In this document: piece by piece, positions 27,152 through 36,800 of the stretch
Layout of the letters: every line of letters begins with the position of its first letter
How positions within the stretch are numbered: position 1 is the first letter of the stretch
Origin: Rathayibacter iranicus NCPPB 2253 = VKM Ac-1602
GTDB lineage: Bacteria; Actinomycetota; Actinomycetes; Actinomycetales; Microbacteriaceae
Assembly: GCF_003149025.1 (NCBI RefSeq)
Contig: NZ_QGDV01000002.1
Location: 248,001 to 312,000, forward strand
Reading direction: 5' to 3'
Length of the DNA: 64,000 bases
Position numbers and translations under genes: made by a program
The notes under the pieces: generated by a model
Told to the model about the DNA's origin: nothing
The model's database searches: none
The model's input: only the letters and a program-made list of their open reading frames with translations

Positions 27152-27236
27152 GTCCGGGTGGCGGAAATGGCAGACGCGCTAGCTTGAGGTGCTAGTGCCC
27201 GTATAGGGCGTGGGGGTTCAAGTCCCCCCTCGGACA
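27152..27236 (+). tRNA. tRNA-Leu (anticodon GAG)
   Basis: 85 bases fold as a class II tRNA. The acceptor stem is GTCCGGG (27152-27158) with CTCGGAC (27229-27235), and A27236 is the discriminator. The anticodon stem is CTAGC/GCTAG (27179-27183, 27191-27195) around loop TTGAGGT, anticodon GAG at 27186-27188. A long variable arm (TGCCCGTATAGGGCGT) and the T arm with GGTTCAAGTC follow. The CCA end is not encoded and must be added. Confidence 0.97.
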
Positions 27237-27247
27237 CACGATCAGAT

Positions 27248-27280
27248 CCCCTCGTCTCTCCTTATTGGAGAGGCGGGGGG
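27248..27280 (+). terminator. Terminator hairpin after tRNA-Leu
   Basis: CCCCTCGTCTCTCC region (27248-27261) pairs with GGAGAGGCGGGGGG (27267-27280), with a G-T wobble and one bulge; loop of about five bases. ATTCGTGCTTT follows as a partial T-rich tail, 12 bases downstream of the tRNA. Confidence 0.7.
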
Positions 27281-27486
27281 ATTCGTGCTTTCCGGGTTGT
27301 TGCGGGGGCCGGCAGGGACAATCTGGGGACGGTTCGCTGCCTGGCAACGTTCTGCGTCAGCGCTGCCCAGCCTCTTCCGCTCCTCTCCTGCTGCTCAAGT
27401 TCACGGGCAACGGTGGCCGCTCCGACGAGCAATTGCCTTGTCGACCTGCCCGTCACTCGTGCTGTCAGCTTCTGTGTCCCTGAGGG

Positions 27487-28500
27487 TTATCGCCAGCCCA
27501 ACGCCGGGGCGACATGACGCGCGACCGTCTCAAGAAGTGTTGTGCAATAAGCAACGCCCAACTGGTTGGGGACCGTCAGCAGCAGCGTGTCCGCCTCCTG
27601 CACCGCGACATCGGCGGCGAGTTCCGCCGCGATCGCATCCGGCTCGCCCGTGTAGCTGCGGCCGAAGCGGGCACGGACACCCTCGAGGGAGGCGACCTGG
27701 TCTTGCTCGTCGCGACCGCCGAAGTAGAAGCGGTCGAGGTCGCTCGTGATGGGGAGGACGCTGCGCGAGACGGAGACGCGGGGCGTGCGCTCCCAGCCTG
27801 CCTCCGCCCAGGCCGAGCGATACTCGCGAATCTGGCGCGCCTGGAGTTCGTCGAAGGGGATGCCCTCCTCCTCGAGAAGCAGGGTCGACGACTGCAGGTT
27901 CATACCCTGCTGCGCTGCCCAGCGCGCAGTCTCGAAACTGCCCGCGCCCCACCAGATGCGATTCTCGAGACCGGGCGAGCGCGGCTCAATCGCGAGCGGA
28001 ATCGACTGGCGGGTCATCGCAGGGTCGGACTGCGCGACGGGAGCGCCGACGAGAGCCTCCCGAAACAATTGCACCTTATGCCGGGCAAGATCGGTATCGG
28101 TCATGCCCTCGGGCGGGACAAAGCCGAACGCCTCAGAACCGCGCAGCGCGGTCTCGGGTGACCCTCGGCTCACCCCGAGTTCGAGTCTGCCGCCCGAGAT
28201 CAGATCGGTCGCGGCCGCCTCCTCCGCCATATAAAGCGGGTTTTCGTAGCGCATGTCGATGACGCCGGTGCCGATCTCGATGCGACGGGTTCGGGCGGCG
28301 ATGGCCGCGAGCAGTGGGAAGGGCGAGGCCAGCTGCGGCGCGAAGTGGTGCACACGCACGTAGGCGCCGTCGAGCCCGATCTCCTCGGCAGCCTCGGCGA
28401 GTTCGATCGTCTGCAGGAGGACGTCGGCGGCGGTATGCGTCATTGACCCCTGCACCGACTGGTAGTGGCCGAAGGAGAGGAAGCCGATGCGCGAAACCAT
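27487..28500 (-). CDS. LLM-class flavin-dependent oxidoreductase
   Basis: A 337-residue bacterial luciferase-like oxidoreductase. Typical elements: IGFLSFGHYQ at the start, EEIGLDGAYVRVHHFAPQLASP (residues ~38-59), TRRIEIGTGVIDMRYENPLYMAEEAAATDLISGG and GRLELGVSRGSPETA. The start MVSRIGF (28500) begins the barrel; upstream in-frame codons add an arginine-rich unlikely extension. This subgroup is FMN- or F420-dependent; substrate unknown. It shares only the fold with the shorter LLM enzyme at 6021. It stands alone. Confidence 0.9.
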   Translation of the reverse strand: MVSRIGFLSFGHYQSVQGSMTHTAADVLLQTIELAEAAEEIGLDGAYVRVHHFAPQLASPFPLLAAIAARTRRIEIGTGVIDMRYENPLYMAEEAAATDLISGGRLELGVSRGSPETALRGSEAFGFVPPEGMTDTDLARHKVQLFREALVGAPVAQSDPAMTRQSIPLAIEPRSPGLENRIWWGAGSFETARWAAQQGMNLQSSTLLLEEEGIPFDELQARQIREYRSAWAEAGWERTPRVSVSRSVLPITSDLDRFYFGGRDEQDQVASLEGVRARFGRSYTGEPDAIAAELAADVAVQEADTLLLTVPNQLGVAYCTTLLETVARHVAPALGWR

Positions 28501-28673
28501 GCCTTCTGCAGCGCCATAGCGGTAGCGGATATTCCGCGTCGTGGCGCGGGATGACCGCTGATCCGCGTCACGGCGCACGAGAACTGCTCAATACTCGTAT
28601 GGTGTGTGCAACGCGAGCACCCTGCTCGCCGGGAGCGGAGGAAGACGTCATGCCGGAGGCGATCGTTACGGTT

Positions 28674-28705
28674 CCGGGGGTGCCGCGACTCTGCGGCACC
28701 CCCGG
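28674..28705 (-). terminator. Perfect 13-base-pair hairpin after the SIMPL gene
   Basis: CCGGGGGTGCCGC (28674-28686) and GCGGCACCCCCGG (28693-28705) pair perfectly around a 6-base loop, just past the SIMPL-gene stop at 28713. No T-run follows on the minus strand. Confidence 0.7.
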
Positions 28706-28712
28706 CTCGATC

Positions 28713-29363
28713 TCAGAGCACTTCGAAGTCAGCCGAGACCGAGGCCGTGACCTCGATGTCCTCTGGCTTGAGGGCGAGCGGCTCCTCCGACGCGCTGAAC
28801 GCCGCGGCGCGGCTCATCATCGCCGAGCCGCCTTCGATGCGCGTGTGCGGGCGCAGTCCTGGCTCGAAGAGCGTCAACACGCGCACATCCGAGAATCCGA
28901 GGGCGGCGGCGTAGGCCTCCGCCCTCTCCCGAGCATCGCGCACCGCGGCGACGCGAACATCACGTTCGATGCTCGTGCGTCGGACGGCGGTGACGTCCCA
29001 GTCGACACCAGAGACCTGGATCCCCGGCACCTCCGAGATCGATCCGACCCAGCGACCGAGCGCCGCGAAATCGCGGTACTTCACTCGCACGCCGGCAGCA
29101 GCCACGTGAAACAGCTGCGTGACATCGGAGTCCTTGAGGTACCGGCGGACCGTCGAAACGGAGATCTGATCGGACGACCACCACGTCGCGACTCCCGAAG
29201 CCTGCTCGGCCGCTGCCTCCCGTCGCACCCTCGCGTGCAGCGAGGTGACCTTGGCGAGCGATTCGGTTCGCGAGAGAGACTCGCGGCGGATCTCGAGTCG
29301 AACCGTTCCCCGCTCGGCAGGGTGGAAGTGCTGGGCGATGCCCGCGACGGTGATGGTGACCAT
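28713..29363 (-). CDS. SIMPL-domain (DUF541) protein
   Basis: A 216-residue protein consisting of one SIMPL domain. Opening strand VTITVAGIAQHFHPAERGTV, central VSTVRRYLKDSDVTQLFHVAAAGVRVKYRD, and RDVRVAAVRDARERAEAYAAALGF, then ILTLFEPG-like and PEDIEVTASVSADFEV closing strands. Unlike many SIMPL proteins (e.g. BP26), there is no signal peptide, so it appears cytoplasmic. The molecular role of the family is poorly known. ATG 29363 is chosen since homology starts there. Confidence 0.85.
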   Translation of the reverse strand: MVTITVAGIAQHFHPAERGTVRLEIRRESLSRTESLAKVTSLHARVRREAAAEQASGVATWWSSDQISVSTVRRYLKDSDVTQLFHVAAAGVRVKYRDFAALGRWVGSISEVPGIQVSGVDWDVTAVRRTSIERDVRVAAVRDARERAEAYAAALGFSDVRVLTLFEPGLRPHTRIEGGSAMMSRAAAFSASEEPLALKPEDIEVTASVSADFEVL

Positions 29364-29390
29364 GCCACCATCGTGCCGCACCGATCCGCA

Positions 29391-29660
29391 TCAGACCCGA
29401 GCGGTGATTATGCAGCGGATGCGCTCAACTAGAGCACGCTCTGTCGCGAGATTACTGACGATCTGGGCACGGTGCGCGCCGCAGGCGCCCGGAATCGGCG
29501 CACCGGTTACCGGATCGAGTCCGCCGCGGAGCAAGCGCTCCCCCTGAGCAATCGATGCCTCGAGCAGCGCGAGCCGACGGGCGAGCCGTTCGGACTCGAA
29601 GCTCTCGACCGAGCTGTGGTTCTCGGAGGGGCGGTCAGCGGTGAAAGTGGGAACGCTCAT
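29391..29660 (-). CDS. Small conserved-looking protein of unknown function
   Basis: 89 residues; not recognised. After ~20 polar residues it forms two amphipathic helices: SERLARRLALLEASIAQGERLL and HRAQIVSNLATERALVERIR, separated by a Gly/Pro loop (GGLDPVTGAPIPGACG). Two adjacent ATG codons (29663, 29660) compete as start, with GGAA close upstream. It lies 27 bases before the SIMPL gene on the same strand, so the two may be cotranscribed. A helical hairpin that binds a partner would fit, but that is a guess. Confidence 0.55.
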   Translation of the reverse strand: MSVPTFTADRPSENHSSVESFESERLARRLALLEASIAQGERLLRGGLDPVTGAPIPGACGAHRAQIVSNLATERALVERIRCIITARV

Positions 29661-29853
29661 CATCTTCCATTCCGTTGGGGCACCCATAAGTGGCGCCTTC
29701 ACAAGAGAGACTTCTGAGCGCGTCGATCATGACGCGGCGGCGCGAAACTCGTCACAAAGTGGCGCGCCACCTCACTGGCAGAAGTCTCGGACCGGAGTGG
29801 ATGTCAGCGAGATCGCGCGGAAGACGGTGACGTCGTGGCGGGAGATCGCGACA

Positions 29854-31200
29854 TCAGGGGCGGAAGACCACAAGGTCCGCGTTCTCGACGATGGCGAGAG
29901 TGCGCACGAGACGGGTGTATCGCTCGACCAGCTCATCCTCTCCCGCACCCTGACCCAGCAGCGCGGAGATACTCTCGGCGGGGAAGAGCGAGACGATCTC
30001 CATCGCGACGGCGCGGGCGTGCTCCGACGACAGCGCGCGGGCGTACTCGAGTGCGCGGGTCAATTGCGGGCGTTCCTCCGCCTCGTGAGCGGAAGCGGCG
30101 GGGAGGGCGGCCGCGTGACCGAGCACCGCCACGAAGACGCGAGCAATCTCGTTGACCCTCAGTGCCCTGACCAGAGTCAGCAGGCGGGAGGAGACGCGCG
30201 AGATGCCACGGGCGAGGAGTTCGCCGCCGAGCGCACGCACTTCGACCACGTCTCCTCCGCCAAAATCGCCCGAGACGCGCTTGATACCGGAGGCGAACAG
30301 GCTCGAACCGGCGGCGATGCTCCGCTCAGCCTCAAGATTGATCTCGACCCGGCCGCGGCTGGTCGCGACCCCTGAGATCCAGCGTTGCTCCACAGGCGGA
30401 TGCGCGTGCACGGCGCGAACGAGGGTGCCGGGGCCCGGACCGCTCAAAGCGCTGAGGACGACCTCGGGAGTCCGCGCTCCGGCGATCCTGGTCGAGACGC
30501 CGTTGTGCGCGGCGAGTTCGGCAGCTCGCAGTTTCGAGCGGATTCCACCGCGGCCCGTACCGCCCTTCTGCACACCGATCCGGCGCAGCTCCCTGATTTC
30601 AAGCTCCTCCAGGTGCACTCCCTCGGCGATGCTGCCCGCGAAAACGCCCGGCACGTCGGTGAGTAGCAAAAGCAGATCAGCGCCGAGGAGCATCGCGAGA
30701 CCGCCTGCGACGGCGTCATTGTCCGAGCCGGCGGAGTCGATCGTGTCGTTGCCGTTGACCACCGGAACGACGCCGGCGTCCAAAGCGTTCCGGATTGCCT
30801 CCGCCACATGTGACATCTGCCGGGGCGAGGCGAGATCAGACTCACCGATCAGGATCTGCGCGACCAGTGCGCCTGAGAGTTCGGCAACGGAGCGGTAAAA
30901 GCCCATGAGGACCGTCTGGCCGACGGCCGCAGCCAGGCGCGGGCTGATCGGCTCCTGCTGGGTGCGAGCGAAGAGGGCATGACCGGAGGAGACGGCACCG
31001 GAGGAGACGAGCACGACGTCCCAGCCCAATGCGCGGGCGGCGAAGGCGCTCTCCAGCGCGCTCGCGAGGAGCACGGGGTCAGGGCCGGACTGCTTCGTCA
31101 CCGAGCTAGAGCCCATTTTGACCACAAGAGTTCGCCTGCGCGGGGCGAGCGGAGCGCCAAGAACGTCACGGGCGGCAGAGTCGGACAGGGCGTCGGGCAT
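29854..31200 (-). CDS. Glutamate 5-kinase-like protein with PUA domain and C-terminal extension
   Basis: Amino-acid-kinase fold like ProB, which phosphorylates glutamate in proline synthesis, here 448 residues against ~370 for ProB. In frame from 31209: TLVVKMGSSSV (27-37), VVLVSSGAVSSG (65-76), VVPVVNGNDTIDSAGSDND (148-165; ProB usually has NENDAV) and TGRGGIRSKLRAA (218-230). A PUA domain covers about 275-350. The last ~80 residues (ARALSSEHARAVAM..., LVRTLAIVENADLVVF) are not part of ProB. The kinase core is divergent. No proA is adjacent. ATG 31200 has GAGAG upstream; ATG 31209 is the alternative. It is divergent from the mutasome operon. Confidence 0.8.
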   Translation of the reverse strand: MPDALSDSAARDVLGAPLAPRRRTLVVKMGSSSVTKQSGPDPVLLASALESAFAARALGWDVVLVSSGAVSSGHALFARTQQEPISPRLAAAVGQTVLMGFYRSVAELSGALVAQILIGESDLASPRQMSHVAEAIRNALDAGVVPVVNGNDTIDSAGSDNDAVAGGLAMLLGADLLLLLTDVPGVFAGSIAEGVHLEELEIRELRRIGVQKGGTGRGGIRSKLRAAELAAHNGVSTRIAGARTPEVVLSALSGPGPGTLVRAVHAHPPVEQRWISGVATSRGRVEINLEAERSIAAGSSLFASGIKRVSGDFGGGDVVEVRALGGELLARGISRVSSRLLTLVRALRVNEIARVFVAVLGHAAALPAASAHEAEERPQLTRALEYARALSSEHARAVAMEIVSLFPAESISALLGQGAGEDELVERYTRLVRTLAIVENADLVVFRP

Positions 31201-31382
31201 GGCTCTCATGGTAGAGGCGCGGGCGGAGACGGCTTGGCGCTGTGACGCGGGGCAGCGGGTATGTCGGAGGCGGCTGCCAGACTGCCGGAACGGGTCTCGG
31301 CCGTCGCCTCCGCGCTTCGCAGAGACTCCTCCACAGGTCGCTCATCACTCGTTCTTCCACCGGTTTACCCGGCCCGCCGACG

Positions 31383-31405
31383 ATGTCGGTGGCGATTGAC
31401 ATACT
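31383..31405 (+). promoter_or_regulatory. PafBC-type (RecA-NDp-like) promoter of the mutasome operon
   Basis: ATGTCGGTG (31383-31391), eight bases, then CATACT (31400-31405). The mycobacterial RecA-NDp motif recognised by PafBC is TTGTCRGTG-N8-TAnnnT; the match is 8 of 9, the exact spacing, and a -10 with its A and final T. The expected transcription start falls at about 31412-31413, on an ATG. An overlapping TTGACA (31396-31401) with GAACAT (31419-31424) is an alternative sigma-70-type reading. Confidence 0.55.
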
Positions 31406-31420
31406 CGAACACATGTTCGA
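31405..31420. promoter_or_regulatory. LexA (SOS) box
   Basis: TCGAACACATGTTCGA contains CGAAC-N4-GTTCG, the LexA operator of Gram-positive bacteria and actinobacteria. It sits at the predicted transcription start of imuA', where bound LexA would block initiation. This is the expected control of an imuA'-imuB-dnaE2 mutasome. Confidence 0.88.
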
Positions 31421-32150
31421 ACATGGGCAGATGAGCCCCCCTTCCCCCCTTCTCTCTGCGGAGACGGCCGAGGCCGCGGATCCCCTTCTGCAACAGCTCG
31501 CGTCGGTGAAGGAGCTGCAATCGCGGATCCGCGACATGCAGGCGACCACCCTCGAGACGAAGAGCCTCGCCACTCTGCCTGCGTTCGCCTCGGTACTCCC
31601 CGGTGGCTCGCTCAAGCAGGGCGCTGCCTACTCGGTCGAGGGCTCGATGAGCCTCGCGATGGGGCTGCTCGCCGGCCCCTCGTCTGAGGGCTCGTGGTGC
31701 GGTGTCGTCGGGGTTCCTGAATTCGGAGCCGAAGCGGCGGAAAGCATGGGCATCGACCTCGAGCGGCTAGTGCTGGTGCCCGAGCCCGCCAAGCACTGGC
31801 TCACCGTCACGGCCGCATTGGTCGACGTCCTGACCGTCGTGCTCACCCGCCCGCCCGCCTCCGTTTCTTCCGCTGATATCTCCCGGCTGGGGGCGCGGCT
31901 GCGGCAGCGGGGAGCGGCACTCGTGGTCCTCGGAGAGTGGCCGCAGGCCGAAGCTCGACTGAGTATCCGCAGCAGCCGCTGGGAGGGGCTCGGAGCCGGT
32001 CACGGCTACCTCCGCTCACGCGAGGCGATGGTCGATGTCGTCGGTCGCGCCGGCACACGAGTCCGCACAGTGCGGATGAACATGCCGGGCACTGAGCAGG
32101 CCTTCGGCACTCTGCGTGAGCACGCCCGATTGCACGAGCGGGCGGTGTGA
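31413..32150 (+). CDS. imuA': ImuA' (RecA-like mutasome accessory protein)
   Basis: A 245-residue RecA-fold-related protein; first gene of the damage-induced mutagenesis cassette, in which ImuA', ImuB and DnaE2 cooperate in translesion synthesis. Similarity is in TLPAFASVLPGGSLKQGAAYSVEG (the RecA-like opening), SLAMGLLAGPSSEGSWCGVVGVPEFG and GIDLERLVLVPEP. The Walker A Lys/Thr of RecA is absent (EGSMSLAMGL), as in ImuA' proteins. Start is uncertain: ATG 31383, 31413 and 31431 are in frame. The LexA box and promoter elements argue against 31383; 31413 would be leaderless. Confidence 0.85.
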   Translation: MFEHGQMSPPSPLLSAETAEAADPLLQQLASVKELQSRIRDMQATTLETKSLATLPAFASVLPGGSLKQGAAYSVEGSMSLAMGLLAGPSSEGSWCGVVGVPEFGAEAAESMGIDLERLVLVPEPAKHWLTVTAALVDVLTVVLTRPPASVSSADISRLGARLRQRGAALVVLGEWPQAEARLSIRSSRWEGLGAGHGYLRSREAMVDVVGRAGTRVRTVRMNMPGTEQAFGTLREHARLHERAV

Positions 32151-32151
32151 G

Positions 32152-33750
32152 ATGGCGAGCGCACCCGAGCTGCGTCGGACGATTCTCGTCTGGTGCCCCG
32201 ACTGGCCCCTCCTCGCCGCTGCCGCCGATGCGGGGATGGGCGCCGAGCAACCCCTGGCCCTCAGCGAGAGGAGTCTCGTCTTCGCCTCCTCCCCCGCCGC
32301 CCGAGTCGAGGGAGTGCGCCGGGGGATGCGGATCCGCGAAGCTCAGTCCCGCTGTACCGGTCTCGCCGTGCTGCCGTACGATTCGGTGCTCGATCACCGG
32401 GCGTTCGAGCCGCTGATGCAGGCGCTCGAGGAGATCACGCCGGGGGTGCAGCTGATCCGCCCCGGTCTCTGCGCCATTCGCGCCAGGGGGCCTCAGCGGT
32501 ATTACGGCGGCGAGGAAGCCGCCGCCGAGGCGATCCTGCAAAAGCTCGCCGACCTGGGTCTCCCCGGAGCGCGGGTTGGGATCGCCGATGGGCTCTTCGC
32601 GGCCGAACTCGCCGCTAAGCACTCCGGCCGGGCCGTCGCGATCGTGCCCGCAGGAGCGGCGGCTAAGTTCCTCGCTCCGCTTCCTCTCGACGCGCTCGAA
32701 ACCGAGGCCATCGCGGCCCCAGCCCGGGTGCCGACGCGCGGAGACGACCTCGTGGCCCTCTTGCGCAAGCTCGGCGTGCGCACGCTCGGAGCCTTCGCCG
32801 CCCTCCCCCGCGAAGATGTCGCCATCCGGTTCGGGTCGGACGGCGCCCGCGCGCACCTCCTCGCGGCGGGCGCTGAAACGGCGACGGTGGTGCCACGGCT
32901 ACCACCCGAACGCCTCGACCGCGCGATGGAATTCGAGCCTCCGCTAGATCGCATCGACCAGGCGGCGTTCGCCTTTCGTGTCCCCGCCGAGGAGTTCGTC
33001 GCCGGGCTCACCCGGGCGCAGCTGGTCGCGACCGCGATCCGCATCGAGGTGGTCAGCGAGCGAGGAGAGGTCTCGTCGCGAAGCTGGCTGCACCCGCGCT
33101 GGTTTACCCCGGGCGATGTGCTCGACCGCGTCCGCTGGCAGCTTCAGGGCAGCGGAGCGGTCGACACCGGACTCGGCGCTCCTCTCGCCCGCCTCCGCGT
33201 CGAGCCGGAAACCGTCGACGCAATCGGGCATCACGAGCAGGGCCTCTGGGGGACCGCTCCCGAGGAGCGAGTGCATCACGGGCTGAGCCGTGTACAGAGC
33301 ATGCTCGGGCACGAGGCCGTCACGACCGCGTCGATCGGCGGCGGACGGGCGCTACGCGACCGTCAACATCTGATCCCCTGGGGCGACCGCGAGCCCGGCG
33401 ACGCCCGGCCCCGTAATCTGCCGTGGCCCGGGTCCCTGCCGCCGCCGCTACCTCCGACCGTCTTCGCCGAACCCGCCGCCGTGCTGGTGCGAGGGCCGCG
33501 AGGCGAGCCGGTCTCGGTCGACGAGCGTGGCGCCCTTACCTCCGTGCCCGCCTACTTCGCATCCGGCACCTCACAGGCCCGGCTCGAGCCGGTGGCGGGA
33601 TGGGCAGGACCCTGGCCGATCGACGAGCGGTGGTGGGATCCGCGCACGGCCGTCCGCTACGACCGCTTCCAGGTCGTCGACTCCTCAGGCATCGCCTGGC
33701 TGCTGGTCTGCCTCGACGGCGAATGGGCCGCCGAAGCCCGCTACGACTGA
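32152..33750 (+). CDS. imuB: ImuB (inactive Y-family polymerase, mutasome hub)
   Basis: A 532-residue Y-family polymerase relative that lost catalysis and serves as the scaffold linking DnaE2, ImuA' and the beta clamp. Palm-like N-terminus WCPDWPLLAAA (13-23). The second carboxylate motif SxDE of active Y-family enzymes is replaced by LCAIRARGPQRYYGGEE, which agrees with ImuB. Helix-hairpin-like LRKLGVRTLGAFAALPREDVAIRFG (~205-230) follows. The C-terminus (YDRFQVVDSSGIAWLLVCLDGEW) resembles the small domain often found at ImuB ends (possibly DUF6504). ATG 32152 begins two bases after the imuA' stop. Confidence 0.92.
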   Translation: MASAPELRRTILVWCPDWPLLAAAADAGMGAEQPLALSERSLVFASSPAARVEGVRRGMRIREAQSRCTGLAVLPYDSVLDHRAFEPLMQALEEITPGVQLIRPGLCAIRARGPQRYYGGEEAAAEAILQKLADLGLPGARVGIADGLFAAELAAKHSGRAVAIVPAGAAAKFLAPLPLDALETEAIAAPARVPTRGDDLVALLRKLGVRTLGAFAALPREDVAIRFGSDGARAHLLAAGAETATVVPRLPPERLDRAMEFEPPLDRIDQAAFAFRVPAEEFVAGLTRAQLVATAIRIEVVSERGEVSSRSWLHPRWFTPGDVLDRVRWQLQGSGAVDTGLGAPLARLRVEPETVDAIGHHEQGLWGTAPEERVHHGLSRVQSMLGHEAVTTASIGGGRALRDRQHLIPWGDREPGDARPRNLPWPGSLPPPLPPTVFAEPAAVLVRGPRGEPVSVDERGALTSVPAYFASGTSQARLEPVAGWAGPWPIDERWWDPRTAVRYDRFQVVDSSGIAWLLVCLDGEWAAEARYD

Positions 33751-33836
33751 AACTGGGCAGCATCTTCCGCCCCGCATCCCCTCTTGCCCTGCATGAACGA
33801 GTGAATCCTTCACTCACGAGCACCGAAGGAGCCCCG

Positions 33837-36800
33837 ATGGGCTGGAACAACCCGCCGATCCCCTGGTCGGAATTCGAACGCCGCCTCTCCAGCGGCCGAC
33901 GCACCGACGGCACGATCGTCCGCGGTGACGGCGGTGACAGCCCCGCATGGTCACACAAACGACCGGCCTACTTGCCGGGCGATGACGTGCGCCCTCCCGC
34001 GCACAAGGTGCCCTACGCCGAACTGCACGCCCACTCCCACTTCAGCTTCCTCGACGGAGCTAGCAGGCCCGAGCAGTTGGTCGAAGAGGCAATCCGGCTC
34101 GGAATCGACACCCTCGCCCTCACCGACCACGACGGGCTCTACGGCATCGTCAGGATGGCCGAGGCCGCCCAGGGCCAGGGAGTGCGCACCGCGTTCGGCG
34201 CCGAACTCTCGCTCGGGCTTAGCGCGCCCCAGAACGGCGTCGCAGACCCGCAAGGCTCGCATCTGCTGGTTCTCGCTCGCCGCGAGGAGGGCTACCACCG
34301 CCTCGCCCGCGCCATCACCTCCGCTCAGCTCGCCGGCGCCGAAAAGGGCAAGCCGAGCTACGACCTGGACGAGCTCGCTCGCGCGGCCGACGGGCACTGG
34401 ATCGTGCTCACCGGCTGTCGCAAGGGATCGGTACGGCAGGCGCTGGCCGCCTCGGGTGAAGCCGCCGCCCAACGCGAGGTCCGCGAACTCGTCCGGCTCT
34501 TCGGACCGGCCAACGTGCTCGTCGAGCTCTACGACCACGGCGATCCGCTTGCCTCACGACACAACGATCTGCTGGCCGGCATCGCCGAGCGCCTCCGGCT
34601 GTGCGTCGTCGCGACCGGTAACGTGCACTACGCCCGTCCCGAGGAACGCCCCCTCCAGACGGCACTCGCGGCGGTCAGAGCGCGGCGGAGTCTCGACGAG
34701 ATGAACGGCTGGCTGCCCGCAGCCGGCGGCGCGCACCTGCGCTCAGGTGCCGAGATGGCCGAGCGCTTTGCCCGCTACCCGGGCTCGGTCGAGAACACCG
34801 TGCGTGTCGCCGACGAGATCGCCTTCGAACTAGGCCGCGTCCGTCCCCGCCTCCCTCGGCAGGAGGTGCCGGACGGGCACACCTCGATGAGCTGGCTGCG
34901 CGAACTCGTCCGCGAAGCCGTACCCGCAAAATACCCGCACGCCAATTCCGACGTCTTCGCTCGGCTCGACAAGGAACTCGCGGTCATCGAGGAGAAGGAC
35001 TTCCCCGGCTACTTCCTGATCGTGCACGACATCGTGCACTACGCCAAGCGCAAGGGGATTCTCTGCCAGGGGCGCGGTTCCGCCGCGAACTCCGCGGTGT
35101 GCTACGTCCTCGGGATCACCGCGGTCGACTCGATCTTCTACGACCTGCCGTTTGAGCGATTCCTCTCCAGCATTCGAAATGAGGAGCCCGACATCGATGT
35201 CGACTTCGACTCCGAGCGGCGCGAGGAGGTGATCCAATACGTTTACCGCAAGTACGGGCGGCTCAACGCAGCTCAGGTAGCCAATGTGATCACCTATCGG
35301 CCCAAGTTCGCCGTTCGCGACATGGCCAAGGCCCTCGGCTACAGTGCCGGACAGCAGGACGGCTGGTCACAGCAGGTCGAGCGCTGGGGCTCGATCACCG
35401 AGAGCACCGACCACGACATCCCCGAGGACGTCGTGGCGCTGACCACCCGGGTGCTCGGCACGCCACGGCACCTCGGCATCCACTCCGGGGGCATGGTGCT
35501 GACCGACCGTCCCGTGGGCGAAGTCTGCCCCATCGAGCCCGCGCGGATGGAGAACCGGACCGTTTTGCAGTGGGACAAGGACGACTGCGCCTGGATGGGC
35601 CTGGTCAAGTTCGACCTGCTCGGGCTCGGGATGCTCGCCGCGCTGCAATACACCTTCGACCTCGTCACCGAGCACATCGGCGAGAAGTGGGACCTCTCGA
35701 CCATCCCGCGCGAGGAGAAGGGCGTCTACGACCAGCTCTGCCGCGCCGACTCCATCGGCGTGTTTCAGGTCGAGAGCCGTGCCCAGATGGGGACCCTGCC
35801 TCGGCTGCAGCCGCGACGCTTCTACGACCTCGTGATCGAAGTCGCCCTGATTCGTCCCGGGCCCATCCAGGGCGGAGCAGTCCATCCGTACATCCGCCGA
35901 AAACTCGGCGAGGAGCCGGTCGTCTACCAGCACCCTCTGCTCGTGACCCCGCTCAAACGCACCCTGGGGGTGCCTCTCTTCCAGGAGCAGCTCATGCAGG
36001 TCGCCGTGGCGGTCGGTGACTGCAACGCGGAGGACGCCGATCTGCTCCGCCGCGCGATGGGGTCCAAGCGCGGCACCGAGAAGATCGAGACTCTCCGTGA
36101 ACGGCTCTACCAGGGGATGGAGCGCAACGGGATCACCGGCGAGGTTGCTGACGACATCTACCTCAAGATCCAGGCCTTCGCCAACTTCGGCTTCGCCGAG
36201 AGCCACGCGATCAGCTTCGCTCTGCTGGTTTACGCGAGCGCATGGCTCCGCCTGCACTACCCCGCCGCCTTCACCGCGGCACTGCTGCGGGCCCAGCCGA
36301 TGGGCTTCTACGCACCACACACCCTGGTCGCGGACGCCCGGCGACACGGGGTCGACGTCGCCTCCCCCGACGTCAACCGCTCGCTGGCGCATCCAAGCCT
36401 TGAAGCACAGGAGGGCGCACCCGCACCGCGCCGGGCAGGCGCGCCCTCTGGGAAGGATGAGTGCCTTTCGGCCGATCAGCCCCCGACGGGTCTCTTCGAC
36501 CGCTTGGAGCACTTCCACACGGACGACCACCGCCGCGACAGCGGCTTCGTGATCCGGCTTGGGTTGGCAGGCGTGAAGGGCATTGGCACCGCTCTGGCCG
36601 AGCGCATCGTGACCGAACGCGAGCGCGGTGGCCCCTACGCGAGCATGGCCGACCTCTCGAGGCGGGTGGGCACGAACGCGACCCAGCTAGAGGCGCTCGG
36701 TGCCGCGGGCGCGTTCGACTCCCTGGGGCTTGAACGTCGACAGGCGCTGTGGGAGGCGGGGACTGCGGCAGGAGACCGCGAAGAATTCCTCGCTAGCTCG

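Noticed and set aside
28314-29432. Open frame of 372 codons on the plus strand
   Set aside because: It runs antisense across the LLM start and the SIMPL gene and has no domain; the SIMPL gene has clear family motifs.
31396-31424. TTGACA-N17-GAACAT as the sole promoter of imuA'
   Set aside because: Good -35, but the -10 lacks the first T. The overlapping PafBC-type element gives a better fit with the LexA box. Kept only as an alternative reading.
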